From: Phragmites australis
Lineage: Eukaryota > Streptophyta > Magnoliopsida > Poales > Poaceae
DNA length: 64,000 nt
Assembly (NCBI RefSeq): GCF_958298935.1
Contig: NC_084923.1
Location: 25,210,501 to 25,274,500 of the forward strand
Direction: 5' to 3'
Part shown: positions 47,552 through 59,743 of the stretch, piece by piece
How the letters are laid out: each line of letters starts with the position of its first letter
Position numbering within the stretch: the first letter of the stretch is position 1
Notes under the pieces: model-generated
Databases searched by the model: none
Seen by the model: only the letters and a program-made list of their open reading frames with translations
What the model was told of the DNA's origin: nothing
Program-made: the position numbers and the translations under genes

Positions 47552-50500
47552 ATGGATATCAGTAGTGCTCCACATTTTGACGGCACTCACTTCATCCTTT
47601 GGAAAATTCTAATGACTTATTTTCTTCAAGCCAAAGGTTTAGATATTTGGAGAGTCACCGAGGAGGGGATGAAGGAACATCTCACAAACAAAGAGACGTA
47701 ATTCGATGCATTGGTGAAGAGTATTCTTTTCTCATCTATATACATCGATGCATTCAATAGAGTATATTGTCTCATCAATGCACATGACATTTGAACTAAA
47801 CTCATAAAAATATATGAAGGTACAAAGGATGCGTGTAATGAGAAATATCATATACTAGTCTATAAGCTAAATAACATTAAACAACTTGTCCATGAAAGTG
47901 CTAATGACATGTACTCACACTTGAATATTCTTGTCAATGGGATGAATGGGCTAGGTTTATTGTCAATTGGAGATAATCAATTGGTGATACGAATATTTCA
48001 AGCTCTCCTTCCAAAGTACAAGTTGATAGTTATCACATCCCAAAATGCTAATTGTGTAATTAAGCATGCATATGCATCATGGTGCTTTAAAATCGTGTTT
48101 TAAGCATTTAAAATGTTTCGGAAACGTATGTCTTTATCTTATACACGTTCCACCATATATGTTGGGTCTTCCTAACCAATCCAAAACCTTTTAGGAAGGA
48201 ATTGGGAAAATACCCCTTGGTGGTCCAACCGCGCCACCGTCGATCTGACCACCAGAGGTGAGCAAAGCCACTTTAGCCTCTGTCCTGGGGCGGTCTGACC
48301 GCCCGAGTTTGCAGTATGACCGCCACTGTCCAGAACTACCACTTAAGTCATCGGCCAACACTCACACACTCCCACTCTCACTCACTCATACCCCCACGCC
48401 AAGAGAGAGGGAGAGACCACCTCGACGTCCACACCGACCGGAGATCGACAGAGAGAACTTCCTCGAGCTCCCCGAACGATTCCTCGAGCTCATCCACTTT
48501 ATCCTCATCGTCGAATGAGTTCCTATGCGCATTCACCCACCTTAAGCCCCTACACCACCCCAGAGCTCGATCTCCAAATCGAAGCTTCCCCGAAGTGAAC
48601 CTCTTTAATAGAAAGCTTCTCTAGGCTAAGATGAGACATCCCCTACCATTTCCCTATCGTTCACAAGCTCTAATCGGTCCCCATCCGCTTAGACCTGAGT
48701 TCAACCCTACCCTAAAGCTTCCCTATATGATATTTTGAATTTAGCTCGGTGAATATTGTCCAAATCACCTTAGAAGCACTCCACTAGTCCCATAGAGTAT
48801 TTTGTTACCCTTCATGGTCAAAGGCATCACTGGAACCTTCGTCGATGGCCTTCAAAAGGTGCTACTGGCAGAGTTAGTCTAACCGCCACTAGGGTCGGTC
48901 TGACTGCCAGAGGCCGAAACCTTCTGCACGCCAACGGTCTGACCAACACTTCAACACTGGTCTAACCACCAGCCACTTAAAGCTATATACAGTTAGGTTG
49001 TCTTATCCGGGGTTTCAAACTTCAATACCCTAATTATTTGGCGGTCTCTTGCAAATGTTTTCGAAACACGACTCTCTATAAATGTTCAAGCATGCATCAT
49101 ATGCACACTTTTCCATCGTTTAATTATTTATGTAATGCATTCTTGATTCATTTAGAGAGTGTTACACTGGCGATCCAAATGAGTGAAGGCGACGCCAATC
49201 TACCAGAGTTTTGTGAGTGTTGCACCGGGAGTATCAGGCAACTGCCAAAGCAGCAAAGCAAGCATCTAAGCATATTGCACCCTTTAGTTTGAATTCAATG
49301 GAGTCTAAACTGATAAGTTGTCGCTTATGTATGTTTGCATATTTAGCGATGTCGATGTCGGGTTTATATGGGTAGAACCTATATTGTTTTGCATTACCTC
49401 TAACTTGAGTTGTTGATAATCCATATCCTTATAGCCTTGATAACATTGTTGATGTCTAACTTAAGAGTATTCAAAATACTTAGCAATTCTTAGGTCCTTG
49501 GTAGAAGACGAGCAATGGTTCAACTATTGTTCGCGAGCTTAGGCTTACATATTGTTTACAAAACACAGTGACAATGATGTGGGTTGTATGAGATGTGAGT
49601 ATGAGGCGAGATGTGGATGATGCTAGGGGTAGGTCGGGAGAGGAGCCTGGATTCCATAGACCACTTTCATCATTTAACACCGTCCGTCGGCGTCGTTAGC
49701 TTTAGCACTTTTCGTACAACAACGTATTCGGATAATGGACGAATGAGTTGAGTATCATGCACCGTGCTAACGCTTGCCTTGCAGCCCCATGATGCGTAAG
49801 AAAAATAAAGGAGAAGTAAGGTGGCGGGGAGCCAAAGGTGTCCAAGACACGCCCGCGGTAACCCCGATACCATAGGGGTATGTACAAGTGGGTAGTTCTG
49901 GGTATGAGAAAGGTTGTCTCGAGGGCCAAGAGGATAGACCTGTGTCGTGTGGGTAAAGTTATACCCTCCTGTAGGGTGTAAAAATAATTCGAATTACCGC
50001 GCTCTCGATCATGAACATGCTTCTGTCCATCTGCATCGGTCGTAAAGTTTTCGGATTTTAGGATGTAGAATATGGTATGGTATGTTGGGATGATTGTTTA
50101 TGGTTTTTGCTTATATAAGGTGGTTCCAGTTACATTCGTATTCAAGTTGTTTGGTTACAGGGTAGAAATGTGCTTTTGAGTTAAGTATAGGTACTCACAC
50201 ATAGAAGTCTAGGTTGCTTACGCTTATTAATTTATTTAAACTTGTGGCCTACTCCTTGCTAATAACTTAAATGCATAATCCTTGGAGTGAGGCTAATATA
50301 TGTACCTATTATGAATTAAGTCTTGCAAGTACCTCCATACTCATACTGCATTTTCACGTTCTGCCAGTGAGGAGAAGCTCGTGTTTGGCTAATTCATGTC
50401 CGTCGATGTAGGTGGCGGAAATGAGTAGTGCAAACTACTTGTGTGGCGAGGCTTTTGGTGGAGCCTAAGGATATATGACTTCACCTAGCTTTTGGTTTTA

Positions 50501-52260
50501 TTAGGTGTTAATCTTCCGCTTCGTATTTTCTAATTTGGTTAGGAGGTAATCTGTTATTTATCCTCCTAACTTTCTTTTGATGTAAACTGTTATAAATGGT
50601 TGAATGCTTAAGAACTTGTAATATAATTTAATTACTCGCTCTTTTTAAGCTTTTTTTGTGATACTATATGTTGGAAAGGCATGTGTTTCGATCTTGGGCA
50701 CAAAACACATGTCGGGACTACCGGGATGGTATTCCAGTTAATCATCATAGTCATGATTAAGCAAATGACATTCTAATGATTAATTGAAATACTATTTGAT
50801 CAGTTCCTCACAATTGTGTCCATCATCTACGACAACAACGACATGAACAAAATGATTTCAAGCCAAGTACTCGGTAAGATCACCGTCTATGAAATGACCA
50901 TGAATATGAGGGTTGAAGATTCTTCCTCATCCGATGTTAAGAACTTTGCCCTCACAAGCAAGTAAGCTCTGTGCTCACACATTAAAGTGAGGAGGAGGAG
51001 GCAAGAGCAAGAGTCAAGCTCAAGTGAAGATGATAGTGATGAAGGTGAAGAGAGCAATGAAGAAGATGAGCAAAGCATATCAAGTAATGAAGAAATAGAC
51101 CCAAGATCACTAAGCTCATCTCAAAATTAGAGAAGAACATGAAGAGGATCAATGCCAATATTGGTCATCTAATCTCCATTGAAGACTTGGTTAACTCAAT
51201 TGATCATATCAAGAAGGATAAGAAGATCAAGAATAAGAGAAAGACAAGAGGAAGAGCCAAATCATTTGCAAGAATAGGAAGATATGTGTGTGAAGATGAA
51301 GATTTAAGCTCAAATGATGAGAGTCTCATCATCCACTCCTCAAAGAGAAGCTCCTCCTTAAGTTCATCATCACACAAGTACCTTATGGCCAAATGTGTGA
51401 AAAATGATGTAAGTGATGATGAATCTGATGAGAATTCACCCTCTCAAGAAGAACTTCTTGAATTGATAAATGAGCAACAAAGGGCCTTAAAAAACAATCT
51501 AAAGAACTTAAGAAATTCAATACCCTTAATTACATTCATACTTCTTTTGTGTCTAATTATAAATAATTATTGAGCAAATTTGAATTGCTAAACAAGGGGC
51601 ATGAAGAGCTCTAGGTAAAACTTAAGGGCATTGAATCTCAACCTAAGATCCCTTTAAAGCAATCTACTTCTCTCTTTAATTCAATCCTAAGGTAGATGCC
51701 TTCACTTCTTATGATGATTTAATAGATTTATCTAGTTCATCTCTTTGCAATGAGACATATGTTGAGAATTTGTTGTAGAATTATGTAATGATCTCATTGC
51801 ACAGGAGAATAATAAGGTCAAACAAGAAATATAGAAGATCAAGAAGGAATTAGCAAGATTGAAGGACAAGAATTATGTCCAACCTCCTCAAGATAACCGT
51901 GACAACATGGTGAAGAAGCTTGCAGATGGGTCCATCGTGACATGATTCAAGTGTTATCAAGAATATCATAAGTCCTTCCAATGCAAGCAAGGCAAGTAGA
52001 CCAAGAATAATAAGAAGATGATGAAGATATCAAACAAGACATCCAACATCTACACCAAGCTCAACTACAAGATTAAAACCAAAAAACAACGTCTACCACT
52101 ATAAGCTCAAGAAGAAGGACAATGGCAAAGTGGTTGCACACATGATCGGGCGAAAGGACTGGGGATGGAATCAACCTATTTGGATGCCGAAGGAAGCCAT
52201 CACCAACATGAAGAGGCTCCAATCGGTTTGGGTTCCAAAGAAGACTTGAGGTCCACAACT
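47552..52260 (+). pseudogene. Sirevirus-type gag pseudogene
   Basis: Begins MDISSAPHFDGTHF then a UBN2-like region (KYHILVYKLNNIKQLVHES, DMYSHLNILVNGMNGLG). After the insertion at about 48035-50815 it resumes with DNNDMNKMISSQVLGKI, acidic Ser/Glu clusters (50930-51110), a basic-acidic region (51139-51500) and a zinc knuckle remnant near 51950 (CYQEYHKSFQCKQ; the expected His pattern is decayed), ending in WVPKK-type motifs. Several stops interrupt the frame. Confidence 0.85.
48035..50815. mobile_element. LTR-like insertion within the gag pseudogene
   Basis: About 2.8 kb of foreign DNA interrupts gag between its LIVITS codons and IIYDNND. It has no transposon ORF; it contains GGTCTGACCGCC-type motifs (48240-48320, 48870-48970), a GC-rich block and, near 49680-49930, GC-rich low-complexity frames. 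Most likely a solo LTR of another family. The ends (near TGCTAATTGTGTAATTAAG and CAGTTCCTCACAATTGTG) could not be fixed and no clear target duplication was found. Confidence 0.55.
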
Positions 52261-54938
52261 CGGCTCGGAGGATTTAGAGATTTGGCGCACAAGGTGAAAT
52301 GAAGGTTCAAGCAAAAAAGCAATTCCCCATCTAAAGATAAAAGAGGTAATGGTAGCTAGATTTTTGTTTATGCTTTTTATTTTGTATCTAGTATCTTTGC
52401 CTTATTTAGAATTGCATATCATATTTCATTTCCTTGCAATACTAAGTGTATGTTTTTCATATAGTAGGTCGCTTGTGTTTCTCCCTAACCCATGAGAAGC
52501 CTATATGGTTTATTAGTAGTAGGTTCTTTCATGGCATATTTCTATAAAGTTGTACCCTTTATGTCTCATGAAACCAACATATAGGGTACCCTCCATATTG
52601 TTATCAATGGCAAGTGCATGTCTCTCACAAGTATTTGATACTTGTATGCACACATTTAGGGGGCATATACTATGGGTTATGATTTTAAGACTAATATGTG
52701 TTTCAAGTGTTATCCTTTGTAGTCTCATAAAGTAATCTATATGTCCCTGAAGGTATGCAATACTTATTCGTCAATTGGTATTATTGTCAATACATTTGAT
52801 CTTTTAAGCTACCTCCATGCATAATATGACTTAAACTTCATATCTCTGTATATTATTTAGTTGTGCATATGTTTCACTCTCATCATATATATGCACACAT
52901 ATAGGAGGAGTTTAGATCGTATTATATGAGTTTCATGAATTGTGATCCATGTTGTTTCATTTCAAATGGTATCTTCATAACGCTTTCAATCGCATTCCTA
53001 TAGTTGGTATCATTTATTATCGGATCATGATTTATGAAGCTCTTTCCCAAGTGCTCAAATATTTTTCCTTAAATTCAACATATGTTTGTAACCTTTTTAA
53101 GATTATTGATAAAGGGAGAGAATTTTTATGACCAAAGCAAGATGCATGATTGTTAAGCAAGATGGAGAATTTTGCATAGGTCGCAAGGGAGATAGTGATG
53201 ATGGAGAAAGGGAGAGAATTATCTCCATAGCAGACGCAACAAAAAGAGGACAAACTGAAGGTAAGAATTAGGTATGGCAAAAATAAGATCTTTCCCTTAC
53301 AATTAGTTCATTTTCAATTGATATCTTTAGTGCACTTTCAATTGGTATCATTAATTTTCTTACCAATTGGTATCATTGGTTGTTCTTAACATGTATCAAG
53401 CAAAGTGGCAAAGACTTTTGCACTTTATAACATGTATCTAAGCAAAGTGTTAACCGTGACATGCTTCATATGCCATCAAGAAGGCCACACGTCATTCCAA
53501 TGCAAGCAAGTCAAGAAGGAGACCAAGGAGAAGAAGAAGATGACAAACCTCTCCAACAAGACTTCCAACCTCTACATCAAGCCCAACTATAAGAACAAAA
53601 TCAAGAGCAACTATTACAAGCTCAAAAAGAAGGAAAATGACAAGGTGGTTGCACACATGGTTGGAAAGAAGGATCGGAGGTGGAACCAACACATTTGGGT
53701 GCCCAAAGAAGTCATCACCAATATGAAGGGGCCCCAATCGGTTTGGATTCCAAAGAAGACTTGAAGCCCAAAGTGACTATAGGGATTTAGAGGCTTGGCT
53801 TACAAGATGAAGTGAAGATTCAAGCAAAGAAGTCAAGTGTACAAGATGGGTGCATTGATGAAGATCATAACCATCACATACCAAAATTCCTATCCAAAGG
53901 TAAAAAGAGGTAAATGAGCTAAATACTAATTATTGTCTTTTTACCTCATCTAGGGTTGCATGTGCTTATTTCAAGTTATTGCAATACCTAGTGTAGATTT
54001 TTATATAGTAGGTTGCTTGTGTTTATCTCTAACCCATGAGCAATATACATGGTTCATTAGTTGTAGGTTATTTACATGGCACTTGTCTTTCATTTGGTAT
54101 CTTTTATGTGACATGATCCAATATATAGGATAAGTTTCCATTGTTATCAATAACAAGTGTATTTATCTCACAAGTATTCAACACTTGTATGCATACATTT
54201 AGGGGGAGTATATCCTATAGGTTGTGATTTTGAGACTAACATGTGTTGCAAGTTGTATCTCTTGTAGTCTCATGGAGCAATCAACATATCCCTAGAGGTA
54301 TGTAATGCTTAAATGCTTCAATTGGAATCACTATCAAATCTTTGTTCGTTTAAGCTACCTCCATGCATAATATAGCTTAAACTTCCTATCTTGACATATT
54401 GTCTAGTTGTGCATATGTTTCTTTCTCATCATATGTATACACACGTATAGAGTGAGTTTAGACTATATTATGTGAGTTTCATGAATTATGATCAACGTGA
54501 TTTCATAGCTTTCAATTGATATCATTTTTGGATCATGATTTATGAAGCTCTCTCCCAAGTGCTATAATATTTTTCCTTTAGGTTCAACATGTGCATATAG
54601 TCCTTTTTGGAAGATTATTGATAAAGGTGGAGAAGTTTGACGACCAAAATAAGGAATGCAAGATGAATGATGTGGAAAGATTGTAGCAAAGTACAAGATA
54701 CATGAAGATTAACAAAGTGAAAGAAGCTCTTGCTTAGGTCAATCAAGGGAGACAGTGGCAGTAGGAGAAAGGGGGAGCCACAACATAAGGGGACAAAGTG
54801 GTAAGAACATGCATCCAAGCAAAAAAGGTATAGTTTTGAAAACTTCTTGAATTCATGTAGATCTCAATTGGTATCATTTGCCTCTTGCTTTGGTTGTGTT
54901 GTTATCAATCACCAAAAATGGGAAGATTATAGCGAAAA
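51930..54938 (+). repeat. Tandem duplication, unit about 1.5 kb
   Basis: 51930-53440 and 53440-54938 are diverged direct copies. Each holds a zinc-knuckle segment (51950; 53455 with intact CFICHQEGHTSFQC), the tail ending in PKKT, ATATAGTAGGT GCTTGTGT-type spacer, and TTTATGAAGCTCT near 53030 and 54538, an offset of about 1,506 bp. The second copy's knuckle is better preserved than the first. Purine-rich GAGAAAGGGGGAGCC near 54766 may be a polypurine tract. Confidence 0.8.
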
Positions 54939-56797
54939 TGGTCCTATTAGACCATGATTGTGATTTTGGTGATTAATGACAACATAATCAATGGGACTAA
55001 CATATTTATAAAAAAAATACATTAGTAGATCTTATGGATACAATACATGAAGAAGCCACCGAAGTCGGGATAAAGTTTGGTTGAATTGGATAAGTCCCAG
55101 GGAGTTTTGCCTCACCGAATGGTACGGTGATGAATGTGTTACACACACCGGATAATGCACAGTGCATACAGACAGAGGCAGGTTTGCCTCACCAGATAGT
55201 CCGGCGATCAATGTTGTGCACACCAGAGCAATTCCACCAGAGAGGTTGCAAACGTGGAAGCCTGGAGTTCAAGGCATCAGATAGTCCGATGTGAATAAAG
55301 TGCACACACCGGACAATAAAAAGTGCAAAGACGAAGAAGAAACAGAAGACCCCACCGGATAGTCTGGTGATTAATTTGAACACACCAGAGGAAAGCATCG
55401 GAGCATTGTTGACAAAGAGGAGAATGCAGTGACCTCATCGGAAGGTCCGGTGCTCTGAAGATGTGTATACCGGAGCATATTTTATAGAGAGGGTTGCATT
55501 GGCTCAACTGGCTGAGGATAACTCACCGGATGGTCTGGTGATGAAGTGATGTGCACCGGGAATACACCGGAGCAATTTACACAGAGAAGAAGTTGGCTAG
55601 GATGGTTAAGGTATATTCACCAGAATGTCCGGTGATGATGTTGCAGTATACACCGGAGTATATGGTATTCACAAAGGCTTGAGTGGGGTTCCAACGGCTA
55701 GTTTGTGAGAGTGTACTCATCGGATGATCCGATGTTAGTACTACTGTTCTCACCGGATCATCCGGTGTTGACAGCTTTTTTGAGCCGTTGGGTTAACGGC
55801 TAGTGCGCGAGTTTGAGGCTATAAATATCCCTCCACTTAGTATTTTGAGTGTGCTAGAGTCCAGAGAAGTTCATATACACCTGAGAAGACATTCAAGCCA
55901 CCAAAGTGCTTAAAGTGATCATCCAAGACGATTAAGTACAAGATTAGTAAGTGATTAATGCTTATAGGCTTAGAGAGTGAGTTGCTAGGTGATTGTTGCC
56001 TAGAGAGTGGATCAAGGAGTGATCCAACAGTGTACCTCTTAGTACGCCAACATCTTGGAGTCTTGGTGACTCGTTGGCAAGCTTGTTGACCCTTCGACTT
56101 GGTGTGGAGCGGCGGCAAGGCGATTGTACGGGGACGCGGTGACCCTTGTCTTTGTGACTTAAGCTCCAAAATGATCACGGTGGCGAGGAACCGAAAGAGA
56201 GACTAGTGGTGAGATCTTGCCATAGTGGCTTGGTGGCTCATCTGGGTGGATGCCTTGTCCTTATGATTTGGTGGCTGAAAGGTCGTGACCGGGTGCCGAC
56301 TGGGAGCATATTCTTTGTGGAGCTCCAACGTGAACTAGGGGTGGTATTCATGCCATCGATACCACGGGAAAAAATTCTTGTGCCGAGTTTAATCTCTCTA
56401 CCTTATTTATGTTTCCGCATTTACTTACTTGCAATTTACCTTCTTAAATAAGTTACAAGCGCTTTGATCGGTAGAGTAGATACACTAGATAAACCTAGAG
56501 GTTATTTAGATAGAAATTGATATAGATTTATCTTATATTGTTTTTAGAGCTGAAATAGTTTTAAGTGTCTTAATTCACCTCCTCTTAGGATATCACCGAT
56601 CCCTACACATTCTTAGAGTAGTTTACTAGGATTAGCTATATGTTGCAAACCTTTTCGAGCGATAGAGTAGACACAATAGATAAGCCTAGAACAATTTAGA
56701 TAGAAATTAATATAAATTTATCTTGTGAAGTTTTTAGAGTCGATTAATTTTAAGTGTTATAATTCACCCCTCTCTTAAGATGTCACCGATCCCTACA
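54939..56797 (+). repeat. 3' LTR of the pol-less Sirevirus, with duplicated tail
   Basis: Begins near TGGTCCTATTAGACC, holds about ten CACCGGATAGTCCGG-type palindromes (55100-55770) and a TATAAATATCCCTCC signal near 55820. The last ~190 bp is present twice (56440-56607 and 56608-56797), each ending TCACCGATCCCTACA. Not the same subfamily as the complete element, since its motif core differs. Confidence 0.75.
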
Positions 56798-58525
56798 GTC
56801 TTGCCAACGTTCGACATGGTTTTGTTAGCGTTCGATGTCACACTCATGTTGAATAAGACATGTGTGAACCACACGGAGATAGTCGTCACGTAGTTGTATA
56901 ACATTCTTCAACTTGATTGGACAGGATTAATAAGGTTCCACTCTACGATGGTTTTTTAAAGTCTATTTGTTTTTAGATGTATTAGGCTAAGTTTATTACT
57001 TAATATCATCTTTTTCAAATACAACGCTATTATATATGTCTTGCATTTGAGAGGTGTTAAGGTGTAATAGTCAAAGATATTATAGTAATCTCTTAGTCTA
57101 GAGTTTCTCCTCGTATACTCTATGTGTTACCCCATAGACTATCGTTGAATATGAGTTATTATTCCTCACACAATAATCTTGATCTCTTGTCTAGTATATA
57201 GGTTCTTGATTCCTTGAATGTGTGATCCTCTAGAACAGTGGAAGAAACTAAGCTTTCTTCCTTTGAAAAGCACAAAATTTATTGGTCGGTACCAGCAATT
57301 CCACATTGATAGAAAAATGAGAAGGGAGGACACCGACAATTGATTTTTTTTAAAAAAATCTAAAATATGATCCAAAAAGCTTTAACCGAGCAGGTCGGGT
57401 CCCATGGGTTTTACACAGTGAGATCTACGACGGGTGCAAATTTGCCCTGCGAGAGTTACGAGTCAGAGGCTCGATTTGTGTTCGGGGCGGGGTAGGTATT
57501 CGCCCGCGGCATCCACTGACGCCTGGAAAAGGATTGCAGTGAACATATAAGCCGGCAGCCCACGGCCCAGACGCCCCAGCCCACCAAGGCATCGACCGGC
57601 AAAGAGCCGAAGCCTAGGATGCAAGTATAGCTGCTTCCACTGTCCACGCCATGCCTCCACTCCCTTAGGCATCCACATCCCAAATCCGCCGCCGCCGCTG
57701 CCCTCTAGGCCAGTCGCCAGCCGCCCTCCGGCAGTCCAGCCTCCGCTCCCCGAACCCCGGCTCCAGCGGTGCCGCCCTCCTTGGCGCGAGCTGCGCCACT
57801 CGCCGTCCGCCCGCGCCTGCCTTGGATCCCGCCCACCGGCACCGGTGAGTCCACCGCCTCATTCTGCTCCCCTCTTCCCCTTTCTTCTCCCTCTCCCTAC
57901 ACCAAGAAGACTTACTTGGCTGAGCCACCGCCGGATCCAGATCCGCGTCATCGTCGCTCTGTTTCGCCAATCACCAGCGCACTGCCGTGATGGATCACCG
58001 TGTTCATATGTAGTAGCCGTGATAGATCTGTGATTTAGTTGAAGTGGACAAATCTTAGAGCTTTTGCAGTCTTGTATTGCTGAAAAGGAGCGCACCTGAT
58101 GTTCTGATGAAAGTAACATTACCCCTGATAAGATAAGTACTCTAGAACATGGAATTCTGATGACAATTGTGTTGGTCCTGGACTTTTAATTCTGTAAGAA
58201 AGGTAACACACAGTTGTTACTTCTCTTTTAGAGCATGAAAACCGTTTTTACCTTGGACCCTGCATCCATTGGACAATAATAACCTGAACCCAAGAACCAA
58301 AAGAATGACTGGATATGATGTTTTTGTAATGGTATTCCCCCCCCCCCCCCCTCTTTTGCTAGTGCCTCAACCCTTTCAACTGAGGCTGATAGTAACTACC
58401 CTTCAATTGAGATGCTGAATGAATTCACTACTGGGTTTTACTTTGCTGGTTGGGCCAACCTATGCATTTTGAGACAATCATGCAATGGTTTCATTTTTAG
58501 TTATGCTCAGCAGAATACCATCTTC
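56798..58525 (-). repeat. Right arm (outer part): inverted copy of RAD21 promoter, leader exon and leader intron
   Basis: Inverted match to 8585-10235. The GC-rich leader exon spans about 57480-57844 and keeps the splice donor ACCG|GTGAGT at 57844/57845, now on the plus strand. The RAD21 coding exons are absent. A C tract of fifteen at 58337-58351 corresponds to only six G at about 8742 in the left copy. If the promoter still works it would transcribe plus-strand RNA toward 59-61 kb. Confidence 0.85.
57544..57550 (+). promoter_or_regulatory. TATA-like box in the duplicated RAD21 promoter
   Basis: CATATAA at the position matching CATATAG upstream of the gene copy. The copy is a better TATA match than the original. 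Activity is inferred only. Confidence 0.4.
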
Positions 58526-59743
58526 TTAGTTCTTGTAGAATTTTTGTTGTATGGAGCTAAACGTGCAGCTGGACTATTGAAGGAACATTATGCTCTGCAT
58601 TGTATCTATATGAAGAATGCCCTATCTTTAAGAATACCCAAGCTTGCATACACATAAGTACTATCAATCTGTTATATGTCTGTCATGTGTGGATCAGTGA
58701 ATGTTGCTATATTGTCAATTTGTCATGTGCCCATGTTGGCATATTGCTACACTGTCATGAACTTGATAATATTAGCTGGATCGCTTGTTTGTCTGATGAG
58801 TTCTTATGTGATTATGCTGACTTAATGTAGATAGTGTCAAATTGTTTGCTATTATTCCCTACTGATAGCTGTACCATCAAGTCTATTATTGGATATGTAA
58901 TAAGTGCAAAGCTATTTTGGTCTGTGGTTTTTTCTGTTGCGTATGCTCTCTAGTGTCTGGTCTTTGCAATGTTAGTCTGTTGCCTGTTCAAAAGCATATC
59001 ACCCCCAGGTCCCCATCGGGTTTCAAGTCCCTGCCAGGTTTGGGGCTAGGGTAGTTTTGCACCTGCTAAGTGGTTTGGATTTGGATCGGTTTTTTTATTT
59101 AGGTTTTGTGTCGGGTGTGTTCTTGCTGCACCTGGCCCCAACCTGCCCCGTTGCCAAGCCTAACCGTGCACAGTATTAAAACATCGTAACCAAGGAAGGC
59201 ATTAGCAAGTTTGTCAACCTCCTTAGATATTCATCCAAAGGAAAACTGGATACACAACTGCACAAGCCTTTAACAATCTAGCCTTATGTAGGGAATGTGT
59301 AAGATTAGATAGACCAGATCAGTCCTGCTACTGAGACTAGCGATTCCATGATCAAGGATGCACTGATACCACGATATGGTGCAGTGCTATGTCGACACAA
59401 TGTTTTCCGCAAAATTAGTTATACTGCTATACATATTAAAAACATACCAAAAATAGTAAATTACAAAAAGTAGCATCCTTGTAGAAAATTTGCCCCCTTT
59501 TATTAAGGAAAATAATCTGACATACCATCGACACATATCAGAGGAATATTAGTATACATCCATCAATACATATAAGAGGAATATCGATATGCATACGGTG
59601 GTACCGGTATAACAAACAGCCAGCACATCGATGTATCAGGATCATAATTGACAGAAGTATGTGTTGAATATCAATAGGAATGAAGTTTTCAAAAATAGAA
59701 ATACTTTCATTTTTCCAAAATGACGAACAGAACAGATACTTAC
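58526..59743. other. Unassigned region between duplicated promoter and RNA-binding gene
   Basis: No supported gene or element. It could contain downstream exons of the minus-strand RNA-binding gene, because the last recognised exon ends with a donor-like GTAAGT, but I found none. Short plus-strand frames near 58412-58830 do not look like protein. Confidence 0.45.

Larger units (their letters stand above)
47366..56797 (+). mobile_element. Pol-less Sirevirus derivative, 5'-truncated
   Basis: Only about the last 30 bp of the 5' LTR remain (GTCACTGATCCCAACA), followed by a degenerate primer site TGGTACCAAAGC at about 47404. A damaged gag follows, interrupted by another insertion, then a tandemly duplicated 3' part and a 3' LTR (54939-56797) ending GTCACCGATCCCTACA. 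No integrase, RT or RNase H is seen, so this copy was either always non-autonomous or lost pol. It splits the right arm of the inverted duplication, with about 420 bp of arm and most of the 5' LTR missing at its left edge. Confidence 0.8.

Noticed and set aside
49480..49929. Overlapping minus-strand frames in the LTR-like insertion
   Set aside because: Two overlapping frames of low complexity in a probable LTR; no domain.
55860..56451. Frames of 113 and 81 codons near the LTR end
   Set aside because: Fall inside the Sirevirus LTR, which is noncoding.
58412..58830. Two plus-strand frames of about 80 codons after the duplicated leader
   Set aside because: The first continues through leader-intron sequence shared with RAD21 and neither shows a domain.
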